From Candidatus Solibacter sp. (GTDB lineage Bacteria; Acidobacteriota; Terriglobia; Bryobacterales; Bryobacteraceae), in contig JADGNT010000377.1 in the NCBI GenBank assembly GCA_017883345.1, forward strand, positions 1-5,693: 5,693 nt of DNA, in the 5' to 3' direction. Below the pieces are notes generated by a model. The model ran no database searches. It worked only from the letters and a program-made list of their open reading frames with translations, and was not told where the DNA came from. Below, in pieces: positions 4,836-5,693 of the stretch. The position numbers and the translations under genes are program-made. Each line of letters starts with the position of its first letter. The first letter of the stretch is position 1.

Positions 4836-5693
4836 ATTTCCCTTAAATTATTGCAGTTAGGTTGTCTTTTGTTCATCTTGCGAAGTCCTGGCTTGAGCGC
4901 CTGCCGGGATTGCGCCCAATCCGGTCTCGGCGGCCCTGGCGAGAATCGCTTTACGCCTTACGATGCGCTGTGCTCTGGCGCCGCCTGCCGCGATGCCGGA
5001 TTTCCGCAGGTCTTCGTCAACGCCAGTAATCTCACCCTCTTCGTCCGCGTCACCGATCTCGCCTTCGGCGCGCCCACGCCCACGCTTACCCTGGAACACT
5101 CGTTCAATATGGACGACACCCGCGGCGGAATGCTGGGCATCGGCTGGTCGTTCAGTTTGGGCGACACTCTGACCACCGATCCCGACGGCACGCTGGTTCT
5201 GCGCCGCGGATCGGGACGCACCGACCGTTTCGCCACCGCGGCCGGATCCGCCGTGCTGTTCCCCGTCACCAGCACCACCGATTCGCTTTCCCGCGCCGCC
5301 GACGGCACCTACACCCTGCGCGCCGCCGCCTCCACCACCACGCGTCTCTTCAGCAGCGATGGGAAACTGCTTTCCATCCAGGATGGCGCCGCCGTGCGCG
5401 TCTCCCTGGACTATGATTCCGCCGGACACCTCAGTGCCGCCCACTACCGCGGCAAGTTGATCGGCTTCGCCACCGACACCGCCGGCCGCATCGCTTCCAT
5501 CAAGGACGCCGCCGGCCGCTCGGTGAGCTTTACCTACACCGCCGATGGCCGCCTCGCGCAGCAGACCAACGCCGATGGCGGCGCTACCGCTTATCAGTAC
5601 GATGCCTCGGGCAACCTCGCCTCCATCGCCTGGAGCGGCGGCAAGACCGCCATCGCCTACACCGGCGACCCCGGCTTTCTCAGCGTGGCCAGT
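4836..5693 (+). CDS. Exported YD/RHS-repeat protein, partial (3' end off the right edge)
   Basis: An open frame of 286 codons with no stop. Residues 1-22 look like a signal peptide: K4, a hydrophobic run LLQLGCLLFIL (5-15), then RSPGLSA. The sequence LSAC (20-23) fits a lipobox, so this may be a lipoprotein, though the RSPG insert before it is unusual. Cysteines 23, 26, 46 and 51 (CRDC and CSGAAC) flank a GLGGPGENRFTP stretch. Residues 60-125 (FVNASNLTLFVRVTDLAFG, LEHSFN, GMLGIGWSFSLGD, DGTLVLRRGSGR) resemble the N-terminal domain that precedes RHS repeats and is often annotated DUF6531. YD-type repeats follow (about 190-286: LDYDSAGHL, DTAGRIASIKDAAGRSVSFTY, YQYDASGNLASI). RHS proteins form large beta-cocoon shells that can hold a C-terminal toxin; whether one exists lies outside the window. 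The start is uncertain: ATT with a good Shine-Dalgarno, or TTG at 4851. It is divergent from the signalling operon. Confidence 0.85.
   Translation, partial: MSLKLLQLGCLLFILRSPGLSACRDCAQSGLGGPGENRFTPYDALCSGAACRDAGFPQVFVNASNLTLFVRVTDLAFGAPTPTLTLEHSFNMDDTRGGMLGIGWSFSLGDTLTTDPDGTLVLRRGSGRTDRFATAAGSAVLFPVTSTTDSLSRAADGTYTLRAAASTTTRLFSSDGKLLSIQDGAAVRVSLDYDSAGHLSAAHYRGKLIGFATDTAGRIASIKDAAGRSVSFTYTADGRLAQQTNADGGATAYQYDASGNLASIAWSGGKTAIAYTGDPGFLSVAS

Noticed and set aside
4857..5444. 195-residue minus-strand frame opposite the YD-repeat gene
   Set aside because: It is glycine-rich without motifs, and the opposite strand has clear YD-repeat coding. It is a shadow caused by high GC.
5406..5693. Tandem DNA repeat in the YD-repeat region
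   Set aside because: The repetition is at protein level (YD/AGR motifs), with GCC-GGC codon bias. I see no exact nucleotide unit repeated in tandem, so it is part of the coding sequence.

Overview
The window looks like chromosomal DNA from a GC-rich, soil-type Gram-negative bacterium. An acidobacterium of the Solibacter/Bryobacter kind is my best guess. The reasons are a PhoR-like kinase flanked by two OmpR-type regulators, a secreted YD-repeat protein with a cysteine-bearing N-terminus, and small toxin-antitoxin genes of types common in such genomes. This is inference from gene style; there is no rRNA or marker gene here to fix the taxon.

Bases 1-1828 form a block of small accessory genes, all on the minus strand and lower in GC. 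In transcription order they are: a DUF433 protein overlapping a DUF5615 PIN-like protein (a probable toxin-antitoxin-type pair); a short antitoxin-like protein overlapping a RelE/ParE-fold toxin; and the first 145 codons of an unrecognised protein that runs off the left edge. That last protein ends, within the window, in an R-x6-H motif followed by G, like the HEPN ribonuclease signature.

Bases 1847-4745 hold a compact minus-strand signalling operon: an OmpR/PhoB-type response regulator, a PhoR-like membrane histidine kinase joined to it by a 4-base ATGA overlap, and a second OmpR/PhoB-type regulator 41 bases further on. The kinase probably phosphorylates one or both regulators. The stimulus cannot be read from the sequence.

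Bases 4746-4835 are a short divergent control region. To its right, on the plus strand, an open frame runs from about 4836 off the right edge. It encodes an exported YD/RHS-repeat protein with a signal peptide, a possible lipobox and four cysteines near the N-terminus. The best ribosome-binding site points to an AUU start codon.

I see no rRNA, tRNA, CRISPR array, insertion sequence or origin. No gene-free stretch exceeds 300 bases; the longest are 438-601 and 1078-1214. The least-described items are the HEPN-like partial gene, the N-terminal module and start of the YD-repeat protein, and the regulator-kinase-regulator arrangement. Nothing here proves a wholly new system.
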